The position numbers were made by a program, and so were the translations under genes. A stretch of DNA of 64,000 nucleotides from Mycolicibacterium lutetiense. Lineage in GTDB: Bacteria > Actinomycetota > Actinomycetes > Mycobacteriales > Mycobacteriaceae. This document shows positions 54,393 through 63,784 of the stretch, piece after piece (positions within the stretch are counted from its first letter, which is position 1; each line of letters starts with the position of its first letter). The notes below the pieces were generated by a model. That model was not told where the DNA came from. It made no database searches and saw only the letters and a list, made by a program, of their open reading frames with translations. Location: positions 1,550,001-1,614,000 of the forward strand of contig NZ_JAGIOP010000001.1 of the NCBI RefSeq assembly GCF_017876775.1, written 5' to 3'.

Positions 54393-54935
54393 CTAAGCGG
54401 CCGGCGGCACAGGTTCGGCGGGCTCAGGTTCGGCGGGCGCGGGGACGGTGTCGGTGATGGTGCCGGGTACCGGGACGTTCAACGGGGCGCCGCACGGCAG
54501 GCTGCCATAGGTCGGGTCATCCTTGGGCCTGGTCAACCGTGGGCCGACGAAGGTATCGGCCTGGGCGACGATCTGGTCGTCCACCAGGATCTCGCAATGC
54601 AGGTTCGCCGAGTAGGGCCAGTCGATGCGGACGGCCATGCCGGCGGTCTCCGGATTGGACACCACACCGGTGGCTTCGAAGATCCGGCCGGGCAGCATGG
54701 ACGGGTCGGCGGTATTGATGTTGTCGTCGTCGATCTTGTACGCGATGGTCGCGTTGCGCGATACGCCGTCGATCCTGGCGCGGTAGGTGACGTTGTGGAG
54801 TTGCTGGTCGGGCAGTGGCTCCACCTGAGGAGGCGCCTCCGGGTCGGCCTGTGCCGCGGCGGGAATCAACAGTGCGCCGGTGAGCAGTCCGGCCAGCGCG
54901 GGGAGGATTCCCCAGGGGTACTTAGCTGCACTCAT
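54393..54935 (-). CDS. Secreted protein of unknown function
   Basis: 180 residues. The signal peptide MSAAKYPWGILPALAGLLTG continues with ALLIPAAAQADPEAPP, giving a likely signal-peptidase I site at AQA-DP. The mature part (about 150 residues) begins proline-rich and contains VTYRARIDGVSRNATIAYKI, RIDWPYSANLHCEILVDDQI and a late Cys (GSLPCG), so one disulfide is likely. It ends in a proline/glutamate repeat (PAEPEPAEPVPPAA). It resembles other small mycobacterial exported proteins with a beta-sandwich feel, but no family can be named. Confidence 0.78.
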   Translation of the reverse strand: MSAAKYPWGILPALAGLLTGALLIPAAAQADPEAPPQVEPLPDQQLHNVTYRARIDGVSRNATIAYKIDDDNINTADPSMLPGRIFEATGVVSNPETAGMAVRIDWPYSANLHCEILVDDQIVAQADTFVGPRLTRPKDDPTYGSLPCGAPLNVPVPGTITDTVPAPAEPEPAEPVPPAA

Positions 54936-54946
54936 GAATCCCGACC

Positions 54947-55520
54947 TTACGCTCCCCGCCACGTGAGGGCCATTCCGTTGCCGGACAGCCACCGATCCAG
55001 GTGGTATCCGCAGCTCGCCAGGCCCTCGATCGCGGTGACCGCGGTTTGCACCGCCTGCTCGCCGACCTCCGGACTCAGCAGCCCGTGGCGGACCGCGGTG
55101 AGCAACTCGTCGACGTCGCACAGCTCGACCTCGCGGCCGGTGCGGACCACGAGGTCCAGGTAGTGGTCCTCGGAATGCCACACGGTCGGACCGGCGGTAT
55201 AGCTGCCGATGTCGAGGTAGAAGTCCTGATCCCGTTCGTGGCCGGGGCTGAAATGGAACACACTCGCCCGCAACCCGAGCGCCGGCAGCAGCCACGATTC
55301 CAGATAGTGGAACTGAGCCCGACCCGGTGTCGGCCGCGCCATGTAGAGCCCCCAGGGCTCAACTGTGTAGACGTCGACGGCCCGCACGATGCCCTTCGGA
55401 TCGGTGTTTGTGCGGGCCACCAGGTCGAATATCTCGTGTTTGGGTGGGTGGATGGGCCCAACACTACGCGGGGAGTGAACACCGCGGAACTTGTCGGTGC
55501 ACAGCTCTACGCTGGTGAGC

Positions 55521-55522
<2 letters not shown>
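54947..55522 (-). CDS. DUF402-family protein
   Basis: 191 residues if ATG 55522 is used; a GTG at 55420 would give 157. DUF402 features are [60 protein letters not shown] and [20 protein letters not shown], with the acidic cluster thought to bind a divalent metal as in FAU-1/YgaC-like RNA-associated proteins. The longer version would overlap the uvrB start by two bases and contain the uvrB promoter on its other strand. The pre-GTG residues HPPKHEIFD look coding, so I keep the longer form with reserve. Confidence 0.72.
55491..55513 (+). promoter_or_regulatory. PafBC-dependent (RecA-NDp type) promoter of uvrB
   Basis: TTGTCGGTG at 55491-55499, eight bases, then TACGCT at 55508-55513: an exact match to TTGTCRGTG-N8-TANNNT. 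The box ends seven bases before ATG 55521, so the transcript is leaderless. The regulators PafB and PafC are encoded at 4.5-6.5 kb. Confidence 0.85.
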
Positions 55523-57692
<2,170 letters not shown>

Positions 57693-57693
57693 T

Positions 57694-57715
57694 CCGGTGT
57701 TGACCTCAACACCGG
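57694..57715. promoter_or_regulatory. Perfect 22-bp palindrome in the MFS-pump promoter
   Basis: Ten-base arms CCGGTGTTGA and TCAACACCGG with two central bases. It lies two bases after the uvrB stop, covers a possible -35 box TTGACC (57700-57705) and is 19 bases from the TAACGT -10 box (57725-57730), which itself ends seven bases before GTG 57738. This is the geometry of a repressor site. Confidence 0.65.
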
Positions 57716-57737
57716 TTGAGCTTCTAACGTCGTTGTC

Positions 57738-59129
57738 GTGACCGACACCGTGACGCCTGATACCGGGACCTGGCGGCAGTTGTTGGGTGCCCGGTATCTG
57801 GGCGCCTCTACCGTGTTGGCCGGCGGCGTGCTCCTCTATGCAACCAACGAGTTCCTGACCATCAGCCTGCTGCCCAGTGCGGTGGCCGAGATCGGCGGGC
57901 AGCGGTTCTACGCCTGGGTGACGACGGTCTATCTGGTCGCTTCGGTGATCGCCGCGACTACGGTCCACTCGCTGCTGATGCGGCTTGGAGCGCGGCAGGC
58001 ATATCTCTTGGGGCTCACGGTGTTCGGTGTCGGAAGCCTGGGATGCGCATTAGCCCCGAGCATGGAGGTGTTGCTCGCCGGGAGGATCGTGCAGGGCTTC
58101 GCCGGCGGACTGTTGGCCGGCCTGGGGTACGCGGTGATCAATACTGCACTGCCGAATACCTTGTGGACCAAGGCATCTGCGTTGGTGTCGGCGATGTGGG
58201 GCGTGGGCACACTGATCGGCCCGGCGGCGGGCGGGTTGTTCGCGCAATTCGGGCATTGGCGGTGGGCGTTCGGTGTGCTGGTCGTGTTGACCGTCGCGAT
58301 GGCCGTCTTGGTGCCCGTCGCCTTGCCGGCCGGGGGCGCGGCATCGGCTGTGACGCCCGGCATTCCGGTGTGGTCGCTGGCTTTGTTGGGTACCGCGGCG
58401 ATGACGGTCAGCGTGGCGGGTATTCCGCACGACTGGCGGGGGACCGCAGCACTACTGGGCCTCGGGCTGGTGCTGATGGCCGGGTTCCTGTTCGTCGATC
58501 GTCGCGCCGGGGCTTCGGTCCTGCCGCCCAGCACATTCGGCCCGGGTCCGCTCAGATGGATCTACCTGAGCCTCGGCGTGCTGATGGCCGCCACCATGGT
58601 CGTGATGTACGTGCCGCTGTTCGGTCAACGCCTGGCACACCTGACGCCGGTGATGGCCGGATTCTTCGGTGCGGTGTTGTCGGTCGGTTGGACGGCGGGG
58701 GAGATCGTCAGCGCGTCGCTGCGGAACCGGCGGGTTATCGTGCGCACGGTGGCGTTCGCCCCTGTGGTGATGGCCGCGGGCCTGGCCGCCGGTGCGGTAT
58801 TGATCCGGGACGGAATGACACCGTGGCTGGTGGTGGCGTGGGCTGTGGCACTCATGGTCACCGGTGCCGGAATCGGTATCGCGTGGCCCCATCTGTCCGC
58901 GTGGGCGATGGGTAGCGTCGACGATCCGGCCGAGGGACCGGCCGCGGCGGCGGCGATCAACACCGTGCAATTGATCTGCGGGGCGTTCGGGGCGGGATTG
59001 GCGGGCGTCGTCGTCAACCTCAGTGCCAACGGTGACGCGTCAGCGGCGCGCTGGCTGTTCGGCTCATTCGCAGTGTTCGCCGTGGCTGGTGCCCTCGCCT
59101 CGTTCCGGTCCACCAGCGGGGCTCACTAG
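57738..59129 (+). CDS. MFS transporter, probable drug efflux pump (Rv1634-like)
   Basis: 463 residues, about 14 membrane segments. MFS hallmarks include LLMRLGARQAYLLGLTVFGV (motif A loop), AGRIVQGFAGGLLAGLGYAV, and GVGTLIGPAAGGLFAQFGHW (motif C, antiporter). It belongs to the DHA2 type by length and helix number. GTG 57738 is leaderless behind the palindromic operator. The regulator is not next to it (the nearest regulators are the GntR protein at 53.7 kb and the TetR at 22.6 kb), so it is controlled from elsewhere. Confidence 0.88.
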   Translation: MTDTVTPDTGTWRQLLGARYLGASTVLAGGVLLYATNEFLTISLLPSAVAEIGGQRFYAWVTTVYLVASVIAATTVHSLLMRLGARQAYLLGLTVFGVGSLGCALAPSMEVLLAGRIVQGFAGGLLAGLGYAVINTALPNTLWTKASALVSAMWGVGTLIGPAAGGLFAQFGHWRWAFGVLVVLTVAMAVLVPVALPAGGAASAVTPGIPVWSLALLGTAAMTVSVAGIPHDWRGTAALLGLGLVLMAGFLFVDRRAGASVLPPSTFGPGPLRWIYLSLGVLMAATMVVMYVPLFGQRLAHLTPVMAGFFGAVLSVGWTAGEIVSASLRNRRVIVRTVAFAPVVMAAGLAAGAVLIRDGMTPWLVVAWAVALMVTGAGIGIAWPHLSAWAMGSVDDPAEGPAAAAAINTVQLICGAFGAGLAGVVVNLSANGDASAARWLFGSFAVFAVAGALASFRSTSGAH

Positions 59130-59206
59130 CCCGGGCTCTCGCGCGCGATGAGTTTCAGCGGCACCGCGAGTCTCATCCGTATTGGACCGATACGAGGAGT
59201 GACTCG

Positions 59207-59971
59207 ATGTCCCTGACACTCAATGCCTACCCAGACGTCGTCACCCGCGGCGAGTGGCGACAGGCGCGTACCAAACTACTGGCCGCCGAACGCGAGGCGA
59301 CCCACCTGCGCGACGCGGTCAATGCCCAACGGCGCCGGCTGCCAATGGTGAAGGTGGAGAAGGACTACACGTTCGAGGGGCCCGGCGGTGAAGTAAAGCT
59401 GCTCGACCTGTTCGAGGGCCGCAGTCAGCTCTACATCCACCACTTCATGTGGATCGATGCGATCGACGCGGGTTGCCCGAGCTGTACTGCCGCGGCTGAT
59501 CTGACCTTCACCGAAGAGGATCGAGAACTGTTGCACGGCAAGGATGTCACGTTCGCCTGCGTGTCTCGGGCACCCTACGCCAGCATCGCGGCGTACCGCG
59601 ACGTCCACGGTTGGACGTTCCCGTGGTACTCGTCGCGCGACGGTGACTTCACCTATGACTTCCACGTGACGCTCGATCCGGCTCGCGCGCCGATCGAATA
59701 CAACTACCAGTCCGTCGACGAGCTCCACGATGCCGGCTTCACCGACGACGACCTCCGGGGCGACTGGCCGGGAGCCAGCGTCTTCCTGCGCCGCGGCGAT
59801 GAGGCCTTCCACACCTACTCGACCTTCGCCCGCGGACTCGACCACTCCGCGGTGGGGTACCCCTTCCTCGACCTCACCCCGTACGGGCGGCAGGAACCGT
59901 GGGAAGACTCGCCGGCCGGGTGGCCGCAGGGTGGGCCGGTGGTCGGTAGGCCGGTGGGGGACTCCGACTAG
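59207..59971 (+). CDS. DUF899 thioredoxin-like family protein
   Basis: 254 residues. DUF899 markers are REWRQARTKLLAAEREATHL, RRRLPMVKVEKDYTFEGP, LFEGRSQLYIHHFMW, GCPSCTAAADLT (a CxxC pair in the thioredoxin position) and YDFHVTLDP with FHTYSTFARGLD. Members are predicted redox proteins without a known partner. GAGGAGT seven bases before the ATG is a good ribosome-binding site. It stands alone between the MFS gene and tRNA-Cys. Confidence 0.85.
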   Translation: MSLTLNAYPDVVTRGEWRQARTKLLAAEREATHLRDAVNAQRRRLPMVKVEKDYTFEGPGGEVKLLDLFEGRSQLYIHHFMWIDAIDAGCPSCTAAADLTFTEEDRELLHGKDVTFACVSRAPYASIAAYRDVHGWTFPWYSSRDGDFTYDFHVTLDPARAPIEYNYQSVDELHDAGFTDDDLRGDWPGASVFLRRGDEAFHTYSTFARGLDHSAVGYPFLDLTPYGRQEPWEDSPAGWPQGGPVVGRPVGDSD

Positions 59972-60036
59972 TTAGTGATCATTGAGATCGAAACTATGGG
60001 CCGAGGCCGGATCGGCTGGCACAGTAGCCAATCGAT

Positions 60037-60107
60037 GCGGGTGTGTCTGAGTGGCCAGGAACCGGCCTGCAAAGCCGTCTACACGGGTTCGAATCCCGTC
60101 ACTCGCT
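60037..60107 (+). tRNA. tRNA-Cys (anticodon GCA)
   Basis: Acceptor stem GCGGGTG/CACTCGC (one G-T pair), a three-pair D stem, anticodon loop CTGCAAA with GCA at 60069-60071, T arm ACGGGTTCGAATCCCGT and discriminator T at 60107. CCA is not encoded. The anticodon stem has one C-T mismatch at its outer end. Confidence 0.95.
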
Positions 60108-60118
60108 CAATGAGGAGA

Positions 60119-60153
60119 AAGCGGCACCTCGACCCGAGGTCGAGGTGCCGCTT
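60119..60153 (+). terminator. Terminator hairpin after tRNA-Cys
   Basis: A perfect 16-bp stem (60119-60134 with 60138-60153, core GCGGCACCTCGACC) and a CGA loop, 11 bases after the tRNA. It lacks a T run. Confidence 0.85.
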
Positions 60154-60186
60154 CCCGTCGCTATCGCTGCGCTAGGCAGGTGAAAG

Positions 60187-60264
60187 TCACTGCTCTAAAC
60201 GGTCTTTGACCTTGTTTGAAGCGTCTACGGCGACCTTCTTGTTGCTGACCCAGGTGGCGGATCG
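60187..60264 (-). other. In-frame extension beyond the HdeD-like stop codon
   Basis: Directly after the TAA at 60265-60267 the same frame reads 25 further codons, RSATWVSNKKVAVDASNKVK then DRLEQ, to TGA at 60187. It is Lys/Asp-rich and helix-like, unlike random GC-rich DNA, and may be a tail lost by a nonsense mutation or gained by readthrough. Confidence 0.4.
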
Positions 60265-60870
60265 TTAACCGGCCGAGGTCAACGAATCGATGCCCTTCTC
60301 AACCTTTTTCAGGCCGCTACGAAGCTTGACCGCCTTGATGATCTGCGCAACGCCGATGATGACGAGCGAGACGCCCGTGACAATGGTCAGCATCACGATC
60401 GAATCGAACGGCCAAACGAGCACGACCATTCCGGCGATCACGGTGATCACGCCGAGAACGATCTGCCAACCCCGGCCGGGAAGCCCGGGCGCGCCTGAGG
60501 CGACGGCGATCTCGGACGCCCCCTGGAAGACGAATCCGATGCCGATCCAGATCGCGAGGAACAACACGCCGTAGCCTTCGTCGAAATGGCGGAACGCCAG
60601 CACTGCCAGCACCACCGAGATCGCACCGCTGACGAACAGCAGGGCCCGACTGCCGAACCTCTCGTGGAGGCCGAAGGCGGACGCCACCTGCAGGATTCCC
60701 GATACGAAGAGGTAGGCGCCGAACAGTACGGCGGCCACCAGGATCGACACCCCCGGCCAGAAGAGGACCAGGCAGCCAAGGAGTACTGCCGAGAGGCCCC
60801 ACAGAAGTGCCGTTTGCCACAGGGCGGTCACCAGCTTCGGGGTGACCAACGAGTCGGTTGACGCATTCAC
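60265..60870 (-). CDS. DUF308 / HdeD-family membrane protein
   Basis: 201 residues from GTG 60870. Six membrane helices in three pairs, e.g. LWGLSAVLLGCLVLFWPGVS, VLFGAYLFVSGILQVASAF and IVLGVITVIAGMVVLVWPFD, with the repeated WPxxS turns of HdeD acid-resistance proteins. The C-terminus is basic (KLRSGLKKVEKGIDSLTSAG). The first residues MNASTDSLVTPKLV are cytosolic. No catalytic motif. The frame continues in coding-like fashion beyond its stop codon (see the neighbouring entry). Confidence 0.85.
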   Translation of the reverse strand: MNASTDSLVTPKLVTALWQTALLWGLSAVLLGCLVLFWPGVSILVAAVLFGAYLFVSGILQVASAFGLHERFGSRALLFVSGAISVVLAVLAFRHFDEGYGVLFLAIWIGIGFVFQGASEIAVASGAPGLPGRGWQIVLGVITVIAGMVVLVWPFDSIVMLTIVTGVSLVIIGVAQIIKAVKLRSGLKKVEKGIDSLTSAG

Positions 60871-61234
60871 GGTGAAGATTCCTTTCGTTTCGACTGCTCG
60901 GTAAGTGGAAGTCGGTTAGGGCCGAATGGTTGGCCCAAAGGGTTCGCGGAGAGAAATTCCAATTCTCACAACGGCATTCGCCACACCGATGATGGTAGCC
61001 CGCCGGGCGGGTTTCGTCTTTGGTCTGGCGAACATCGAATCGCGCCCGACGGTGTTTGCGCGAACAGGCTCCCCGGGTCGTCATGGATGCCAATCGAGTG
61101 GCAGGCCATCATTGCTGGGCAGCCATGGTGGAGTTGGTCGGCGAACACCCCGATATCGGTACCGTCGAAATGGCCGGAGCGTTGCCGGGGGTCGGGGTGG
61201 AGTAGCCGCCCGCCGGCTCGGCGATAATGCTGCG
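60871..61234. other. 364-base gap between HdeD-like and thioesterase genes
   Basis: It must hold the divergent promoters. A GATAAT box at 61223-61228 serves the thioesterase. A 40-codon plus-strand frame at 61083-61205 (MDANRVAGHHCWAAMVELVG and on) is codon-biased but lacks a ribosome-binding site, so I do not call it a gene. No repeat or RNA gene was seen. Confidence 0.5.
61223..61228 (+). promoter_or_regulatory. Predicted -10 box for leaderless thioesterase gene
   Basis: GATAAT ends six bases before GTG 61235, favouring it over ATG 61241. Confidence 0.5.
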
Positions 61235-62086
61235 GTGCCCATGCTGCTTCTTGCCGACATCCTGTCCACGCTCGATCTGGTCGAGTCGGGTGACGGCATC
61301 TTCGTTGCCGAACAACGGGACAACCCCAGCCATCACATTGTGGGTGGGCATATCTCCGCCCAGGCGCTGATGGCGGCCAGCCGAACGGTTCCCGGCCGAC
61401 TGCCGCACAGCCTGCACGTCTATCTGCTGCGCGCCGGTGACGCCCGGTATCCGGTGCAGATGGAGGTCAGCAGCCTGCGGGACGGCGGATCGCTGTCCAC
61501 CCGCCGGGTCATCGGCCGCCAAGGCGGTGAGGTGTTGCTGGAAGCGCTCGTCTCGTTCAGCGTTGACATGGACGCCGCCGATTACCATCAACCCCGGCCT
61601 GTGGTGCCTGATCCAGAGACTCTGCCCCCGGTGGAGGAGCAACTGCAGGCGTTTGCCGATGAGGCCGGTGGGTACTGGGTGAACCCGCAGTGGATCGAGC
61701 GGCGCTACATCGATCCGCCGCCGCGGCTGGCGATCGATCTGCCCGAACCGCCGGCGCGCACCCGGATGTGGTGGCGCGTGGGCGAACCGGTAACCGATGA
61801 TCCGATCGTCAACAGCTGTCTGCTGACGTACTTTTCGGGCACGGCGTTGCTCGACACGACGGTGACGATGCGGCGTGCGACGCAGGTGAGTGTTTTTTCG
61901 GCGCTGATCGACCTGGCCATCTGGTTCCACCGCCCCGCTGATCTGACCGATTGGGTGCTGTCTGACCAGGTTTCACCCAGCGGCATCAACGGGCGCGGCC
62001 TGGCCAGTGCGACGCTGTACAACCGCGCCGGGCAACTCGTGTGCTCGACAGCGCAGGAGATGTACTTCGGCCGCCGCCGCGACTGA
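61235..62086 (+). CDS. Acyl-CoA thioesterase II (TesB-like)
   Basis: 283 residues, a tandem double-hotdog protein. The first hotdog has IVGGHISAQALMAASRTVP and LHVYLLRAGDARYPVQMEV with SLSTRRVIGRQGGEVLLEAL; the second has NSCLLTYFSGTALLDTTV (the catalytic Asp region), AIWFHRPADLTDWVLSDQVS and GRGLASATLYNRAGQLVCST. It hydrolyses medium- to long-chain acyl-CoA. The C-terminal Q-x-x-x-FGRRR end is typical. It resembles mycobacterial TesB1. The IS605-type element begins about 15 bases after its stop. Confidence 0.9.
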   Translation: MPMLLLADILSTLDLVESGDGIFVAEQRDNPSHHIVGGHISAQALMAASRTVPGRLPHSLHVYLLRAGDARYPVQMEVSSLRDGGSLSTRRVIGRQGGEVLLEALVSFSVDMDAADYHQPRPVVPDPETLPPVEEQLQAFADEAGGYWVNPQWIERRYIDPPPRLAIDLPEPPARTRMWWRVGEPVTDDPIVNSCLLTYFSGTALLDTTVTMRRATQVSVFSALIDLAIWFHRPADLTDWVLSDQVSPSGINGRGLASATLYNRAGQLVCSTAQEMYFGRRRD

Positions 62087-62103
62087 CTCATACTTTCTTC
62101 GGC

Positions 62104-62133
62104 GCTATCCCTCGACTTCAGTCGGGGGATAGC
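62104..62133 (+). repeat. Left-end hairpin of the IS605-type element
   Basis: GCTATCCCTCGA pairs with TCGGGGGATAGC (12 pairs, one G-T) around loop CTTCAG. Such subterminal hairpins are the TnpA recognition sites. Confidence 0.8.
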
Positions 62134-62198
62134 CGATCCCATGGTTCGGTCCGCGTAGCAGACAGTTGATGTCGTAGGCGTGGTTTATCGTGAGGTTC

Positions 62199-62516
62199 AT
62201 GCAGTACCAGTCGACACGTAAATCGGTGTTTTCGGTGCACTACCACGTGATTTGGTGCCCGAAGTACCGCCGTGATGTGTTGCGTGGGCCGATCCAGACG
62301 CGGTTGAAGCAGATCATCGGTGAGGTGGTCGCCGAGATTCTGAAAGGGCGCTCGTCGCGGCGCCTTAGGCAGGAGTTCGCGCATCTGGCGAGGATGAAAT
62401 GCTTGTGGTCACCATCGTGGTTTGTCTCTACGGTGGGCGGTGCGCCCTTGGAGGTGGTTGGCCGCTACGTGGAGAATCAGAAACCTACGGCTGGGCGAAA
62501 GGTGACGGCTGCATAG
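62199..62516 (+). pseudogene. tnpA: TnpA (Y1 transposase) with in-frame deletion of the HUH motif
   Basis: 105 residues from ATG 62199, against about 130-140 for the family. The N-terminal FSVHYHVIWCPKYRRDVL and the C-terminal LKGRSSRRLRQEF, WSPSWFVSTVGGAPLEVVGR and YVENQK (catalytic Tyr) are well preserved. Between them, after IIGEVVAEI, the usual 30-40 residues with the HVHLL metal-binding motif are absent although the frame is kept. Without the HUH histidines it cannot cut DNA. The stop lies two bases before the tnpB ATG, so the transcript still reads into tnpB. Confidence 0.85.
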
Positions 62517-62518
62517 CG

Positions 62519-63748
62519 ATGGCGCACCGTTACCGCATGTATCCGACCGCTCAGCAGGCGGTGTTCATGTTGGAACGGCACTGTGCCGATGCCCGTTACG
62601 TGTGGAATCTTGCTGTCGAGCAGTTCAATTGGGGGCGCTCTGGTAGATCGGCGCCGGGTCCGGCGGCTCGGCAGAAACAACTCGCTGCAGCCCGGCAGGC
62701 GTTTGAGTGGCTGGCGGCGGGGTCGTCGGCGGTGCAGCAGCAGGCCCTGCGGGATTTCGACCGCGCCGTGGCGGGATTCTTCACAGGCACCCATCGCCGG
62801 CCGACGTGGCGACGTAAACATCTCGATGAGGGCTTCTGCATTCGCGACAGCCGTGTCGAGCCGGTGAATCGTAAATGGGCGCAGGTGTTCGTCCCGAAAC
62901 TCGGGCTGGTCAAGTTGCGGCTCTCTCGCCCGCTGCCGGCCGGCAAGCTCGGCATGGCCCGGGTCACCTGCAAGGCGGGCCGCTGGCACGTCAGCTTCCC
63001 GGCTCCCCAGCCAGGGGTGCCGGCTGCGGCGGGCCGTGAGGAGTGCATGGTCGGAATCGACCGGGGCGTGAAAACCACGCTCGCACTCTCGGATGGCACG
63101 ATGCTGCGGGCCCCGGTCATGCGCCGCGTCGAGCAGAACAAGCTGATCCGGCTGCAGCAGCAGCTGGCGCGTTGCCGAAAAGGCAGTATCCGCCGAGGCA
63201 AGGTGAAAGCCCGTATCGCCACACTGCACGCGAGAGTGGCCGATCGGCGCCGTGACTGGATCGAGAAAACCACCACCAGAATCACGGCCACCTATGGTGT
63301 GGTCGCGGTGGAGAAACTGCCGACTCGGAACATGGTGCGGGCACCGAAACCCAAGCCCGACCCCGAGGTGCCGGGTCACTACCTGCCGAACGGGAAAGCC
63401 GCGAAATCCGGTTTGAACCGGGGGATCTATGCGAACTGCTGGGGTGTGATCGCCCAGCGTTTGGAACACAAAACGTCCGCGTCCGGTACCACCCTCATCG
63501 AGGTGCCGGCCGCGTACAGCAGTCTGGAGTGCCGCAACTGTGGCCACAGCGTGAAGGAAAACCGTAAGAGCCAAGCGGAATTCCAGTGCGTGAAATGTGG
63601 CCACCAGGACCACGCGGACCTGCAGGCAGCCAACACCATCCTCGCCCGGGCCACCCGGCCCGCGCACACCTCCGGACTGGAGGCAACACCCGCCACCACG
63701 GGTGTGCTCGCGCAAGCGAGAAGACCCGATGACGCACACGCGGCATAG
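62519..63748 (+). CDS. tnpB: TnpB RNA-guided nuclease
   Basis: 409 residues, full length. The N-terminal helix-turn-helix/WED part has RYRMYPTAQQAVFMLERHCA and AVQQQALRDFDRAVAGFF with RPTWRRKHLDEGF. RuvC residues are Asp181 (VGIDRGVKTTLALSDG), Glu265 (VVAVEKLPTRNM) and Asp367 (HADLQAANTILARA). The zinc finger uses Cys338, Cys341, Cys357 and Cys360 (CRNCGHS; CVKCGHQ). All key residues are present, so it should be an active nuclease guided by an omega-RNA made from its own 3' end and the right-end hairpin. It is related to the ancestors of Cas12. Codon use is a little lower in GC3 than the neighbours. Confidence 0.92.
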   Translation: MAHRYRMYPTAQQAVFMLERHCADARYVWNLAVEQFNWGRSGRSAPGPAARQKQLAAARQAFEWLAAGSSAVQQQALRDFDRAVAGFFTGTHRRPTWRRKHLDEGFCIRDSRVEPVNRKWAQVFVPKLGLVKLRLSRPLPAGKLGMARVTCKAGRWHVSFPAPQPGVPAAAGREECMVGIDRGVKTTLALSDGTMLRAPVMRRVEQNKLIRLQQQLARCRKGSIRRGKVKARIATLHARVADRRRDWIEKTTTRITATYGVVAVEKLPTRNMVRAPKPKPDPEVPGHYLPNGKAAKSGLNRGIYANCWGVIAQRLEHKTSASGTTLIEVPAAYSSLECRNCGHSVKENRKSQAEFQCVKCGHQDHADLQAANTILARATRPAHTSGLEATPATTGVLAQARRPDDAHAA

Positions 63749-63752
63749 GGAA

Positions 63753-63775
63753 TCCCGCGATCTTCAGTCGCGGGA
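63753..63775 (+). ncRNA. Right-end hairpin; expected 3' scaffold of the TnpB omega-RNA
   Basis: TCCCGCGA (63753-63760) pairs with TCGCGGGA (63768-63775) around TCTTCAG, five bases after the tnpB stop. In studied systems the guide RNA overlaps the tnpB 3' end, includes this hairpin and takes about 16-20 bases of flanking DNA as guide, here beginning near 63784. The RNA itself is inferred. Confidence 0.55.
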
Positions 63776-63784
63776 GAGGGTCAC

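Larger units (their letters stand above)
62100..63784 (+). mobile_element. IS200/IS605-type element with defective tnpA and intact tnpB
   Basis: Order: left-end hairpin (62104-62133), tnpA remnant, tnpB, right-end hairpin (63753-63775). There are no inverted repeats or target duplication, as expected for the single-strand-transposing IS200/IS605 group. Borders are approximate. Both hairpins share the loop sequence CTTCAG. tnpA has lost its HUH motif, so the element should not move by itself. Confidence 0.85.

Noticed and set aside
55400..55520. LexA SOS box upstream of uvrB
   Set aside because: No TCGAAC-N4-GTTCGA match; the PafBC motif explains damage control.
60037..60107. tRNA-Cys as integration site of a prophage or island
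   Set aside because: No integrase and no duplicated tRNA 3' end in the flanking sequence.
61083..61205. 40-codon plus-strand frame upstream of the thioesterase
   Set aside because: Codon bias is fair but there is no ribosome-binding site or -10 box before its ATG.
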